Assembly (NCBI RefSeq): GCF_017052655.1
Contig: NZ_JAFIDC010000001.1
Span: forward strand, 186,001 to 250,000
Origin: Acholeplasma equirhinis
GTDB taxonomy: Bacteria > Bacillota_I > Bacilli_A > Acholeplasmatales > Acholeplasmataceae
Direction: 5' to 3'
DNA: 64,000 nucleotides
The notes under the pieces were generated by a model. The model made no database searches. It was not told the DNA's origin and saw nothing but the letters and a program-made list of their open reading frames with translations. Numbering within the stretch: the stretch's first letter is position 1; every line of letters begins with the position of its first letter. Position numbers and translations under genes: made by a program. Below, one piece after another: positions 17,032-25,367 of this stretch.

Positions 17032-18312
17032 ATGAACTTAGAAATTGGAAAAACAATTGAAGTAACAGCCCATGAGGTCGATCGATTCGCTCAAGGGGTA
17101 TCTAGAGTTGAGGATGTGGTTGTTTTTACACATGGCTTATTAGCAGGTGAAAAAGCACTTGTAACCATTACTCAAGTCAAGAAAAACTTCGTTAAAGCAA
17201 AAATTAAAAAACTACTTACACAATCACCTTTAAGAAAAACCATGCCATCAAGACTCGGAGCACTGGATTTATTCCATTTAAAAGATGATGAACAAGATAA
17301 GTGGCAATATGAAACAACAAAAGAACAAGTTAAAAGAAATCTTGGATTAGAAGATGTTGTTGAAGCGACATTAAGTGATGAGAATAAACTACGTTACCGA
17401 AACAAAGTTGTGTACCATGTCTTAAATGATTCAATGATGAGATTAGGACTCTATACACAAGAACCAATTGAACTCGTTGAAGTGCATACCTTCTTGATTA
17501 ACAGTTTAGCAATTCAAAGGTGTATTGCAAAAATCCAACAACAATCCATTGAAATTGACCCTGAAGTCTTTAAACATGTTGTTTTAAGAAGTAATGAAAA
17601 AGAAGAAGTCTTAGTGACACTCGTTGCATATAAAAAAGACTTTAAAGGGCTTAAAGAACTCATTGATGTCATTAAGACATTCAAAGAAGTTGTTGGTTTA
17701 ACTTTAAATATTAAACCAAATGAAACAACCATTCTTGGTCGTGAAAGTATTGTACTTTTTGGTAAAAATGAGTTAGAGTTTTCTTTAGGTGAATTAAAAC
17801 TTAAAGTCAATGATCAATCCTTTATGCAAGTTAACACTTCAATGATGAATAAAGTCTATGATGAAATCAAAAAAGAAGTTGAAGGTGAAACCTTGATTGA
17901 TGCCTACTCAGGTATTGGTTCAATTGGATTTTATGTTGGTTCAAATGCAAAGAAAGTCATCATGATTGAGAACAATCTTAAAAACATTGAAGTTGCTAAT
18001 GAATTAAAACATAAAGTTAAAGGTAATTATGAAGTTATCTATGGTGATGCTAAAAACTTTATTCCAAAGTTTAATGCAGATACACTTGTTGTTGACCCAC
18101 CTAGAGCAGGACTCCATGAATCTTTATTAGCAACTTTAAAAGAGAAACATTTCAAAAAGATTATTTATCTATCATGTGAACTCAATACATTAATAAGGGA
18201 TTTAAAAGTATTAACTGAAACATATAGAATTAAACGTATTGTTCCAGTTAGAATGTTCCCTCAAACAACAGCAATTGAAACATTAACGATATTAGATAGA
18301 AAGGCCCTATAA
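17032..18312 (+). CDS. RlmD/RumA-type rRNA (uracil-C5) methyltransferase
   Basis: SAM-dependent m5U methyltransferase of the TrmA/RumA/RlmCD family acting on rRNA or tRNA. 426 residues: N-terminal TRAM domain (about 1-60), middle domain, SAM fold with DAYSGIGSIGFYVG (about 290), VDPPRAGL (about 354) and catalytic Cys in LSCELNT (about 381; most relatives have SCNP). The four cysteines that normally hold a [4Fe-4S] cluster after the TRAM domain are absent (SPLRKTMPSRLGALDLFHL there). One base after galE. Its stop codon lies inside the first 19-base repeat of the adjoining IS region. Confidence 0.88.
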   Translation: MNLEIGKTIEVTAHEVDRFAQGVSRVEDVVVFTHGLLAGEKALVTITQVKKNFVKAKIKKLLTQSPLRKTMPSRLGALDLFHLKDDEQDKWQYETTKEQVKRNLGLEDVVEATLSDENKLRYRNKVVYHVLNDSMMRLGLYTQEPIELVEVHTFLINSLAIQRCIAKIQQQSIEIDPEVFKHVVLRSNEKEEVLVTLVAYKKDFKGLKELIDVIKTFKEVVGLTLNIKPNETTILGRESIVLFGKNELEFSLGELKLKVNDQSFMQVNTSMMNKVYDEIKKEVEGETLIDAYSGIGSIGFYVGSNAKKVIMIENNLKNIEVANELKHKVKGNYEVIYGDAKNFIPKFNADTLVVDPPRAGLHESLLATLKEKHFKKIIYLSCELNTLIRDLKVLTETYRIKRIVPVRMFPQTTAIETLTILDRKAL

Positions 18313-18386
18313 AAAATTTGGAGGTTAATCCAAATTAGGCTATAAAAAATATGGAGGTATCATCCACCTGTAAAAAATGTGGAGGT
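18307..18386 (+). repeat. Left cluster of 19-base repeats
   Basis: Three direct copies at 18307-18325, 18340-18358 and 18368-18386, differing from each other at two or three places, with spacings of 33 and 28 bases. Each is followed by a partial reverse complement of its GGAGGT end, so each unit can fold; the third reads GGAGGTACCTCC followed by Ts. Confidence 0.85.
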
Positions 18387-18418
18387 ACCTCCTTTTTTGT
18401 TGCTGTAACAGTCAATAA

Positions 18419-19711
18419 TTAGTTTTTGAATGGTACATATTTATTAATTGAGTACATAATTTTATTTCTCAATCGATAAAAGTTTTGAATGCCATTTGAT
18501 GTTTTAATGATTGTTTTAATTCTTGAATTAGTTGCTTCTATAGGACCGTTAGATATGCGTCTTCCACTTGAAGTTAGGAATGAGTTTTTAATCTCTTTAC
18601 GCCAGTTTTTAAGCATTCTACCAAACTCTCTAAATTCACTCACCGGATTTGATATAAACTCATCAATGAGTTCATCCAGTTCTTGATCACAGGTTTCATA
18701 TTCAGTTGTTAAGTTAAAATATCGATAGCGTTCTTTTAATTTGAAACATCTAGTCAAAGTTTCATCAATGCTTAATAGATAATCTAAAATGGTTGTTTTA
18801 TCCCAGTGTGTATCCAGTTTTTGAATATATACCGGTTTGAAATCTCTTAAGCGATCGAGGTCAATTTTAAAGAAGAAATGAAATTTCTTTAACATGTAAT
18901 AATATATATCATTATTGATTAGTTTGGTTCTATTTAATCTAAATCGATTCATGGTATCAATTCTGATTCGATCCATTGCTCGATTTAGATTTGCTATCAC
19001 GTGAAATGAATCTACAGCTATTAATGCTTTTGGGAAATTTGCTTGAATAACGTCTTTATAACTTTCTCACATATCAATGATAAAGACCTCCACTTGATCT
19101 TTTTCCTCGATGGGTATGCGTAAGAAGTATTGATTCAAATAATGTTTATGTCTGGTTGAAATGACATCAATGATTTTACGTCTATCAAAATCATACAGTA
19201 CACAGGCATATGGTGAACCTTTTCTCTTACTGATAAAAACCTCATCCATACAGATTGTTTTCCCTAAGGGTAATCGCTTGGCATCAATTGTTTGATCAAA
19301 TATATTTATCACCGTTTGACTGGATACATGATGCTGCAATGCGATATCTTTAAAGGTTCTTTCTGGTTCCTTTAATACTTCTAGAATGGATCTTTTAGTC
19401 AAGTTTGAAAGGTTCTTATGTTTGTTTGTAAATGGATTTCTTTCACTGATATATTTCTTACACAATGGACATTTATATCTTCTTGAATGATAAATAACTT
19501 GATATGATTCTTGACCATGTAAACTGTACTTGATTTGTTTTAAGCGGTAGCTGTGAAACTTAGTTTGTGCTTGGCAGACAGGACAATTTAAACTTTCCTT
19601 TTTGAGTTTTATTTCAATTCTTAAAACTTGATTGACTCTTTCCACTTCTAATTGTTCAATTCTATTTTTAATTGTGTCTAAGTATAAAAGATGTATAATA
19701 TTATCATACAT
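18419..19711 (-). pseudogene. ISL3-family transposase interrupted by one TGA
   Basis: A single frame of 431 codons from ATG 19711 (AAGGAGA ribosome site) to 18419, open except for a TGA at 19069-19067 (codon 215). The N-part has a zinc-ribbon (CPVC...CPLC) and helix-turn-helix; DDE residues are all present: Asp in ICMDEVF, Asp in FIIDM just before the TGA, Glu in GPIEATNSRIK after it. The TGA falls where ISL3 transposases carry Trp (DMW.. followed by Tyr); TGG to TGA is one base change. Other Trp codons of the gene are TGG, so a nonsense mutation is more likely than import from a UGA=Trp genome. Downstream text continues in frame as ESYKDVIQANFPKA.. VDSFHVI. Confidence 0.88.
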
Positions 19712-19790
19712 AGGGTCTCCTTATCTTTGATTGTTACAGTCACTTTCAATTATAAGCGAGATCTTTTATTTTTTTCTCCAAACAAATCAC

Positions 19791-19859
19791 CTATCAAAAA
19801 TATGGAGGTCTACCTCCAAATATTTGATTGGGTATCATTTACCTCCAGATATTTTATAT
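19791..19859. repeat. Right cluster of the same 19-base repeat
   Basis: One plus-strand copy CTATCAAAAATATGGAGGT (19791-19809, one mismatch to the second left copy) faces two minus-strand copies (19812-19830 and 19841-19859). The first two form a near-perfect palindrome centred at 19810. Confidence 0.8.
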
Positions 19860-19867
19860 ACCTGATA

Positions 19868-19901
19868 GAAAAAACTGAGTCAATTTCTAGACTCAGTTTT
19901 A
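19868..19901. terminator. Bidirectional terminator after the MBL gene
   Basis: Perfect 11-bp stem AAAACTGAGTC (19871-19881) / GACTCAGTTTT (19890-19900) with A- and T-runs on both sides; it overlaps the last codon of the MBL hydrolase gene. Confidence 0.9.
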
Positions 19902-20516
19902 TTTTTCGTTTTCTTCAATTGGTCTTACAATTGGATTATGTAGTTTTTCATGTCCAATGGTTGTAGGTTTTCCATGTCCTGGATACACAAATGTTTCATC
20001 AGGTAAAATAAATAATTTAGTTTTAATTGAATCAACTAAAACTTCATGGTTTGAGAAGGGAATATCTGTTCTACCAATTGTTTCATAAAATAAAGTATCA
20101 CCACTAAATAAATATGGTGCACAATATAATGATGTTGAACCTTCACTATGACCAGGTGTTTCAATCACTCTAAAGACATATTTTCCAAAGTCGATTTCAT
20201 CATCTTCAATAACGAATTGGTCAACAGGGATGTCATAAGGCCAGTAGTTATAAATAGTGTCTGTCATCCAGATTTTATCTTTGAGTGGTGCGTACACTGG
20301 AATATGATAAAGGTCTTTAAGTTGTTTAACACCACCATTGTGGTCGTGATGTCCGTGCGTAATGTATATAAATTGAGGTTCTAGTTTTCTTGAACGAATG
20401 TAATCAATGATTGCAGTCGCTTCAAAACCAGGGTCAATAATAAAACATTCTTTGCCTTCTGATACGACATAAGCATTAGAACGTACATTACCTAGTTTTA
20501 ATCCTATTATTTCCAT
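19899..20516 (-). CDS. MBL-fold hydrolase, glyoxalase II-like
   Basis: Cytosolic dinuclear metal hydrolase of the YqgX/GloB-like group. 205 residues: metal motif THGHHDHNGG (HxHxDH), second ligand His in ETPGHSEGSTS, bridging Asp in FSGDTLF, last His in VYPGHGKPT. The C-terminal helical domain of full glyoxalase II is missing, as in the YqgX group, so thioester substrate is uncertain. It lies between the IS element and secG, on its own. Confidence 0.9.
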   Translation of the reverse strand: MEIIGLKLGNVRSNAYVVSEGKECFIIDPGFEATAIIDYIRSRKLEPQFIYITHGHHDHNGGVKQLKDLYHIPVYAPLKDKIWMTDTIYNYWPYDIPVDQFVIEDDEIDFGKYVFRVIETPGHSEGSTSLYCAPYLFSGDTLFYETIGRTDIPFSNHEVLVDSIKTKLFILPDETFVYPGHGKPTTIGHEKLHNPIVRPIEENEK

Positions 20517-20675
20517 AAATTCACCATATCACATTATACTATATTGTCGGGTAATAGACAAATAGAGAATATATGAAAACGCTATGTGAAATCAGTCAAA
20601 TTTGTTTTCATACGTCTAATATCTTATGATATTATAGATACTGTAGTGTAATATTTGCATAAATGTCGTAAAACC

Positions 20676-20705
20676 TTGACAATTTATGTGTGTTTTTGTT
20701 ACAAT
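20676..20705 (+). promoter_or_regulatory. secG promoter
   Basis: TTGACA (20676-20681), 18-base spacer, TACAAT (20700-20705), with TGT before the -10. Confidence 0.8.
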
Positions 20706-20735
20706 GAATGAGATTTCAAAGGAGTAATGATAATT

Positions 20736-20975
20736 ATGATGTTTCCAGACTATGTAATTTTAGTATTAAGTTTATTAATGATATTTGTATCAGCTATCTC
20801 ATCTTCAAAAGAAGATGTCATGGAAGCTTTCACAGGATCAAATCAAGATTTATTTAAAAACCGTAAACAAATCGGTGCAGAAGCTATTTTAAGCAATGCA
20901 ATGATGATTATGGGAGCATTATTCTTCATAATGATCCTCTGGAGTAACACGTTCGACCGTTTCTTCAACATCTAA
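20736..20975 (+). CDS. secG: Preprotein translocase subunit SecG
   Basis: Small auxiliary membrane subunit of the SecYEG export channel. About 79 residues with two hydrophobic segments and the family's central polar stretch (FTGSNQDLFKNRKQIGAEAIL), corresponding to the LFG..G.d..L pattern. Three start ATGs (20727, 20736, 20739) follow GGAG at 20721-20724; 20727 is only 2 bases away, so 20736 is preferred. Monocistronic or weakly linked to rsmE because a terminator lies between. Short and diverged, so the name rests on size, topology and motif. Confidence 0.75.
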   Translation: MMFPDYVILVLSLLMIFVSAISSSKEDVMEAFTGSNQDLFKNRKQIGAEAILSNAMMIMGALFFIMILWSNTFDRFFNI

Positions 20976-20982
20976 AAACTTG

Positions 20983-21011
20983 AGTATTCCTTACGGGATA
21001 CTTATTTTTTT
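20983..21011 (+). terminator. Terminator between secG and rsmE
   Basis: 8-bp stem AGTATTCC (20983-20990) / GGGATACT (20995-21002) with one G-T pair, loop TTAC, T-run 21003-21011. Confidence 0.82.
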
Positions 21012-21029
21012 CAAGTAAAAGAGGATTAT

Positions 21030-21698
21030 ATGCAAAGATACTTTTTAAATAAAGAAAATCAAATTGAAAATGACGACTTACACCATATTTTAAACGTGAT
21101 GCGGTTTAAAGATCAAACTGAGGTTGAAGTATGTTTTGGAGGTAAGTGTTATTTAGCAAAACTAAATATCAATGGTAAAAGTGTTTCTTATGAAACAATT
21201 TCTGAAATTGATTCGAATGAACCGAAGCAAGTGCATTTAATTCAAGGGTTACCAAAAGGAGACAAAATTGAAACTGTAAGTAAGTTTGCGACAATTTTTG
21301 GAGCTGAAGAAATCATCTTTGTTCCAATGGTAAGAAGTATTGCTAAACTTGCAAATACTGACCATAAACTTGATCGACTTAAAAAGATTTCTAAAGAAGC
21401 AGCAGAACTTTCAAAACACTCAAGTTTACCTGAAATCAACTTCTTCGAATCTTTAAAAGCGTTGAACTTAGAAGGCAAAACAATTGTTGTCTTAGATGAA
21501 AATGAAAAGACAGTACACATTGATGAAGTTTTACCAAAATTAAAGAATACTGCAATTTATGTGATAGTTGGTCCTGAAGGTGGTATTGATGATAAAGAAA
21601 GATCACTATTTTCTAAGTTGAATGCACACTTTGTCACACTAGGTAAGACAATTTATCCAACAGAACTTGCACATATTCCATTTTTAACCAAATTATGA
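21030..21698 (+). CDS. rsmE: 16S rRNA (uracil-1498-N3) methyltransferase RsmE
   Basis: SPOUT-class enzyme that methylates U1498 of 16S rRNA in the small subunit. 222 residues: N-terminal PUA-like domain (HHILNVMRFK), then the trefoil-knot domain with IQGLPKGDKIE, FVPMVRS, VGPEGGIDDKE and the C-terminal LGKTIYPTELA that stands for the usual LG.RILRTETA. The last motif is altered, but the rest is clear. AGAGGA site before ATG 21030. Confidence 0.92.
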   Translation: MQRYFLNKENQIENDDLHHILNVMRFKDQTEVEVCFGGKCYLAKLNINGKSVSYETISEIDSNEPKQVHLIQGLPKGDKIETVSKFATIFGAEEIIFVPMVRSIAKLANTDHKLDRLKKISKEAAELSKHSSLPEINFFESLKALNLEGKTIVVLDENEKTVHIDEVLPKLKNTAIYVIVGPEGGIDDKERSLFSKLNAHFVTLGKTIYPTELAHIPFLTKL

Positions 21699-21717
21699 AC
21701 ACAAATCTAAAAATATT

Positions 21718-21746
21718 TTGACATCTTGCGAAAATTGTTTTATAAT
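21718..21746 (+). promoter_or_regulatory. rpsU consensus promoter
   Basis: Perfect TTGACA (21718-21723), 17-base spacer, TATAAT (21741-21746): a strong promoter for a ribosomal protein gene. Confidence 0.93.
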
Positions 21747-21788
21747 ATATGAGGTTTGAGATATCAAACGTGTGGAAGGAGGGCAGAC

Positions 21789-21962
21789 ATGCCTAAAACG
21801 GAAGTACGCAAAGGTGAATCTTTAGAAGAAACTTTAAAGCGTTTTAAACGTAACGTCTCTAAGGATGGCACTCTCGCAGAAGCACGTAAACGCGAATTCT
21901 ACGTAAAACCAGGCGTAGATCGTCGTATGAGAGCAAAAGCAGCTAAGTCTAAAAAGCGCTAA
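21789..21962 (+). CDS. rpsU: 30S ribosomal protein S21
   Basis: Small basic ribosomal protein, 57 residues: [19 protein letters not shown] at the start and [12 protein letters not shown] in the middle, ending in KKR. Start ATG 21789 is chosen because GGAAGGAGGG lies just upstream; the frame's earlier ATG 21756 falls only ten bases after the -10 and has no ribosome site. Confidence 0.96.
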   Translation: MPKTEVRKGESLEETLKRFKRNVSKDGTLAEARKREFYVKPGVDRRMRAKAAKSKKR

Positions 21963-21986
21963 TTTTGTGAGTAACGAATTGAAAAT

Positions 21987-22011
21987 GCACCTTCAAAAAA
22001 GGTGCTTTTTT
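21987..22011 (+). terminator. rpsU terminator
   Basis: 7-bp stem GCACCTT (21987-21993) / AAGGTGC (21999-22005), loop CAAAA, followed by six Ts. Confidence 0.9.
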
Positions 22012-22021
22012 ATCGCTTAAT

Positions 22022-22030
22022 TGGTATAAT
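22022..22030 (+). promoter_or_regulatory. Extended -10 promoter of the phoH-ybeY-cdd-era cluster
   Basis: TGGTATAAT (22022-22030), an extended -10, 26 bases upstream of the phoH ATG. Confidence 0.65.
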
Positions 22031-22055
22031 AGTTATGATACTGGGAGGATACTTA

Positions 22056-23009
22056 ATGAAATTAAACATCAAAGTTAATCATGTAGAAACATTACAATTA
22101 TTAGTCGGTGTTGAAGATCGTAATTTACTCGTCTTTAAAGCGCATTTTGGATTTAATGTTTCTGTTCACGGTAATGAAATAGTCGTAGACGCTGACGAGT
22201 CTAAAAAAACATTACTTGAAGAAATTTTTAATACACTTGTCACGCTTGCAGAACATAAAGTTTTACTAACTGAACGTGATGTCTTATACATCATCAAAAT
22301 GGCAGAAAACAATTCACTCGATGACATTCTTGATTTGTATAAATCGCAAAAGAAGATTTTAATTTCAGATCAAGGTAAAGCTATTGTTGCAAAAACTTTT
22401 AATCAAAAAGTTTACAGTGAAGCTTTATCGAAATATCCACTTGTCTTTGGTATCGGACCTGCTGGTACAGGTAAAACCTATTTAGCAGTTGCACACGCAG
22501 TAGCAGCATTAAAATCTGGAAGAGTTAAGAAATTAATTCTAACAAGACCCGCTGTTGAAGCAGGTGAGTCACTAGGATTTTTACCAGGTGATTTAAAAGA
22601 AAAGGTAGACCCTTACTTAATTCCACTGTATGATGCACTTTATGAATTCTTAGGAGTTGCACAAACAAATGCACTTCTAGAACGTGGTGTCATTGAAATT
22701 GCACCACTTGCATATATGCGTGGACGCACATTAGAAAATGCCTACATCATTTTAGATGAGGCACAAAATACAACAAAGACTCAAATGAAGATGTTCTTAA
22801 CACGTTTAGGATTCTCATCTTACATGGTTGTTACAGGTGACCCATCACAGGTTGACTTAGGACACAGAATTGAGTCTGGGTTAAAAGAAGCACTTGAAAT
22901 TTTAAAAGATGTTGAAGATTGTAAATTTATCTATTTCGACAAAGTGGATGTCATCCGTCACCCGCTTGTACAAAAAATATTAGAAAGATACGAAAACAAT
23001 GGTCGTTGA
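22056..23009 (+). CDS. phoH: PhoH-like ATPase (YbeZ type)
   Basis: Cytosolic P-loop ATPase that accompanies YbeY in ribosome RNA quality control. 317 residues: N-terminal RNA-binding-like part, then Walker [11 protein letters not shown] (about residue 133) and Walker [23 protein letters not shown] is the PhoH signature. Start ATG 22056 has GGGAGGA in front; an upstream ATG at 22002 sits inside the rpsU terminator. Its end overlaps ybeY by 11 bases. Confidence 0.94.
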   Translation: MKLNIKVNHVETLQLLVGVEDRNLLVFKAHFGFNVSVHGNEIVVDADESKKTLLEEIFNTLVTLAEHKVLLTERDVLYIIKMAENNSLDDILDLYKSQKKILISDQGKAIVAKTFNQKVYSEALSKYPLVFGIGPAGTGKTYLAVAHAVAALKSGRVKKLILTRPAVEAGESLGFLPGDLKEKVDPYLIPLYDALYEFLGVAQTNALLERGVIEIAPLAYMRGRTLENAYIILDEAQNTTKTQMKMFLTRLGFSSYMVVTGDPSQVDLGHRIESGLKEALEILKDVEDCKFIYFDKVDVIRHPLVQKILERYENNGR

Positions 23010-23412
23010 ATATCACAATCAAACAACTGAAAATGTTGATCAAGTAGAAATCTTAATTGATTCAATCTTTGAGACAATCGAAGAAACAAAAAACATGCAA
23101 GTGATTTTTGTTACAAATGATGAAATTAAAGAAATCAATAAAACTTATCGTGATAAAGATTACGCAACTGATGTCATCTCATTTCCAAATGATGAAGACC
23201 CTGAGAGTTTTGGTGATATCTTTATCAGTTTAGAAAAAGCAAGAGAACAAGCTGCATCATACGGTCATAGTTTTGATCGTGAAGTAGGTTTCTTAGCAGT
23301 ACACGGATATCTTCATCTAAAGGGCTATGATCATCATACACCAGAAGAAGAAAAAGAAATGTTTACACTCCAAGAAGAAATTCTTCAAAGAGCAAATTTA
23401 AAAAGGGGTTAA
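22999..23412 (+). CDS. ybeY: Endoribonuclease YbeY (rRNA maturation)
   Basis: Zinc metalloprotein that matures the 3' end of 16S rRNA. 137 residues with the hallmark [13 protein letters not shown] (three His zinc ligands) and ATDVISFP upstream of it. The start overlaps the end of phoH, the standard gene pair. Confidence 0.95.
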   Translation: MVVEYHNQTTENVDQVEILIDSIFETIEETKNMQVIFVTNDEIKEINKTYRDKDYATDVISFPNDEDPESFGDIFISLEKAREQAASYGHSFDREVGFLAVHGYLHLKGYDHHTPEEEKEMFTLQEEILQRANLKRG

Positions 23413-23417
23413 AAGAT

Positions 23418-23804
23418 ATGGACTTTAAAGCTGTAAAACTTGCACAATCTCGTGCATATGCACCATATTCAAATTTTAAAGTAGGGGCAGCAATCCTTAT
23501 GAAGGATGGCACGATTGTCCATGGATGTAATGTTGAAAATGCAAGTTATGGTTTATCTAATTGTGCAGAGCGCAGTGCTTTATTCTCGCTAGTGTCTCAA
23601 GGATTAAACCCAAAAGACATTGTCTCTATTACAGTAATTGGTGATACAGATGGTCCAATCTCACCATGTGGTGCATGCCGCCAAGTCATGTATGAACTTT
23701 TACCTAAGGATGCTAAAGTCATTCTAACTAATCAAAAAGGTGATGTTCTAGAAATGACTAAAGATAGTCTCTTACCTTATGGATTTGACTTAAAAGAAAG
23801 ATAA
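23418..23804 (+). CDS. cdd: Cytidine deaminase
   Basis: Deaminates cytidine and deoxycytidine to uridine for pyrimidine salvage. 128 residues: NVENASYGLSNCAERSA (catalytic Glu and first zinc Cys) and CGACRQVMYE (two zinc Cys). AAAAGGGG ribosome site. Located between ybeY and era as in many Firmicutes, but without dgkA. Confidence 0.95.
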   Translation: MDFKAVKLAQSRAYAPYSNFKVGAAILMKDGTIVHGCNVENASYGLSNCAERSALFSLVSQGLNPKDIVSITVIGDTDGPISPCGACRQVMYELLPKDAKVILTNQKGDVLEMTKDSLLPYGFDLKER

Positions 23805-23806
23805 TT

Positions 23807-24694
23807 ATGCAAACAAAATCAGGATTTATTACAATCGTTGGTAAGCCAAATGTTGGTAAATCAACACTTTTAAACGCACTGATTGGTGAAAAGATTGCGA
23901 TCACATCACCAAAAGTACAAACTACCCGTTTTAGAATTACGGGTATTTTAACGGAAGAAGATGCTCAATTTGTCTTTATTGATACACCAGGGATGCACAA
24001 ACCCATTCATGGATTAGGCAAACTTATGGACAAATCTGCAGAAAATGCAATGCAAGACGTAGATATTATTTGTTGGGTCGTTGATCAACCTTACAGAAAA
24101 TCAGATGAATTTATTTTAGAGCGTATTAAAAATGCAGGACTTCCAACCATTTTAGTTATCAATAAAATTGATGAATTACCATCAAAAGGTGACATTGATA
24201 AAATTATTGTTTCATATCTTTCTAAAATGGAATTTGAAAGTGTTGTACCAATTAGTGCTAAAGACAAAACACACTTAGAACACTTGAAAAAAGCAGTTAA
24301 AGAACATTTAATTGAAGGGCCACTCTTCTACCCAGAAGATTATATTACTGACCAATCACAAGAATCACGTATGGGTGAACTCATTCGTGAACGAATTCTT
24401 TACTATACAGAACAAGAAGTGCCACATAGTGTTGCTGTTGTCATTGAATCAATGAAACATAATGAAGAAATTGGTACACTTGATGTTGATGCTTTAATCA
24501 TTGTTGAACGTGATTCTCAAAAAGGTATTTTAATTGGTAAAGGTGGCGAAAAATTAAAACGCATTGGTACAGAAGCAAGAAAAGCAATGAACCAAATTTT
24601 TGATTTAAAAGTCCATTTAACATTATGGGTTAAAGTTCAAAAGGATTGGCGGAACAATCCAAACGTCATTTCAAAATATGGGTATGGTGAATAA
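23807..24694 (+). CDS. era: GTPase Era
   Basis: Ribosome assembly GTPase that binds 16S rRNA. 295 residues: G1 GKPNVGKST, G2 region with QTTRFRI, G3 DTPGMH, G4 NKID, G5 SAKD, then a KH RNA-binding domain with LIGKGGEKLKRIG. Two bases after cdd; followed closely by recO, the normal order. Confidence 0.96.
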   Translation: MQTKSGFITIVGKPNVGKSTLLNALIGEKIAITSPKVQTTRFRITGILTEEDAQFVFIDTPGMHKPIHGLGKLMDKSAENAMQDVDIICWVVDQPYRKSDEFILERIKNAGLPTILVINKIDELPSKGDIDKIIVSYLSKMEFESVVPISAKDKTHLEHLKKAVKEHLIEGPLFYPEDYITDQSQESRMGELIRERILYYTEQEVPHSVAVVIESMKHNEEIGTLDVDALIIVERDSQKGILIGKGGEKLKRIGTEARKAMNQIFDLKVHLTLWVKVQKDWRNNPNVISKYGYGE

Positions 24695-24699
24695 AGCTT

Positions 24700-25350
24700 A
24701 TGGAAGGTATTGTTACTAAAGTTCAGAGTTACTTAGAAAATGACCGATTAGTCTACGTTTACACGCCTTTAGGTTTTAGAACCTTGATTGCAAAGGGTAG
24801 TCAAAAACTCACATCTAACTCAAGAATTTTAGCACAATACTTAACACATATTGAATTCAAAGAAACCCCGAATAAAAACATGTTTATTTTATCTGAGGGT
24901 AAAATATTAAATCTTTATGAATCAATTAAAAAAGACTATAAACTTATCAACGATGCATCGATTATGTTTGATTTAGTTGAAATCTTTTTAACGACTGAAG
25001 AAAATCATAAAGACATTTATCAACTCTTAAAAGATGCATTAGAAAATTTTAAAAAAGAATCTGCATTATCATTTTCCTTTAAGTTATTAAGATATTTAGG
25101 TTATCCTTTGAACTTAAAACCTGATGGCAGAAAAGTTAAAGGTTTCTCAATTAGAGAAGCTAAAATCATCTATGTGGGAGAAAATCTACAATGTGATTTA
25201 AATTTAACTTTGACAACAATTTTATTAAAACTTACGCACTTACCTTATGATAAAATAGATGAGATAGAAGAAGCGTATTTTAATAAATTAAAATCTTTTA
25301 TGTATCAGTATTACGAATATCACACAGACACATTAATTAAGCGCAAATAA
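24700..25350 (+). CDS. recO: DNA repair protein RecO
   Basis: Helps load RecA onto gapped DNA (RecFOR pathway). 216 residues: N-terminal OB fold ([35 protein letters not shown] region) and a helical part with [11 protein letters not shown]. Shorter than the usual 240-260 and without the zinc-finger cysteines (only one Cys, near residue 166). Assigned on fold pattern and its place between era and glyQS. Confidence 0.85.
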   Translation: MEGIVTKVQSYLENDRLVYVYTPLGFRTLIAKGSQKLTSNSRILAQYLTHIEFKETPNKNMFILSEGKILNLYESIKKDYKLINDASIMFDLVEIFLTTEENHKDIYQLLKDALENFKKESALSFSFKLLRYLGYPLNLKPDGRKVKGFSIREAKIIYVGENLQCDLNLTLTTILLKLTHLPYDKIDEIEEAYFNKLKSFMYQYYEYHTDTLIKRK

Positions 25351-25367
25351 GAAGGAGATTTACAACG

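Larger units (their letters stand above)
18307..19860 (-). mobile_element. ISL3-type insertion sequence with repeat clusters at both ends
   Basis: Contains one transposase gene (18419-19711, minus strand) interrupted by a TGA. Both ends carry three copies of a 19-base motif (consensus CTrTAAAAAATdTGGAGGT): left at 18307, 18340 and 18368, right at 19791 (plus) and 19812 and 19841 (minus). Inside them, TGTAACAGTCAA (18404 region) and its inverted near-copy TGTAACAATCAA (19732 region) may be the inner terminal repeats. Exact ends and target duplication could not be fixed. The element is inserted between rlmD-like and an MBL gene. Confidence 0.8.

Noticed and set aside
18419-19711. Use of the TGA as evidence for a UGA=Trp code
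   Set aside because: TGA ends several genes with overlapping starts (gnd/zwf, dnaG/rpoD, rpoD/trmK) and other Trp codons are TGG, so TGA is a stop here.
19691-19966. Plus-strand frame across the right end of the IS
   Set aside because: Made of repeat and terminator sequence; no ribosome site, no protein-like pattern.
25351-25367. T-box leader before glyQS
   Set aside because: Only 17 bases separate recO and glyQS; no room for a T-box.
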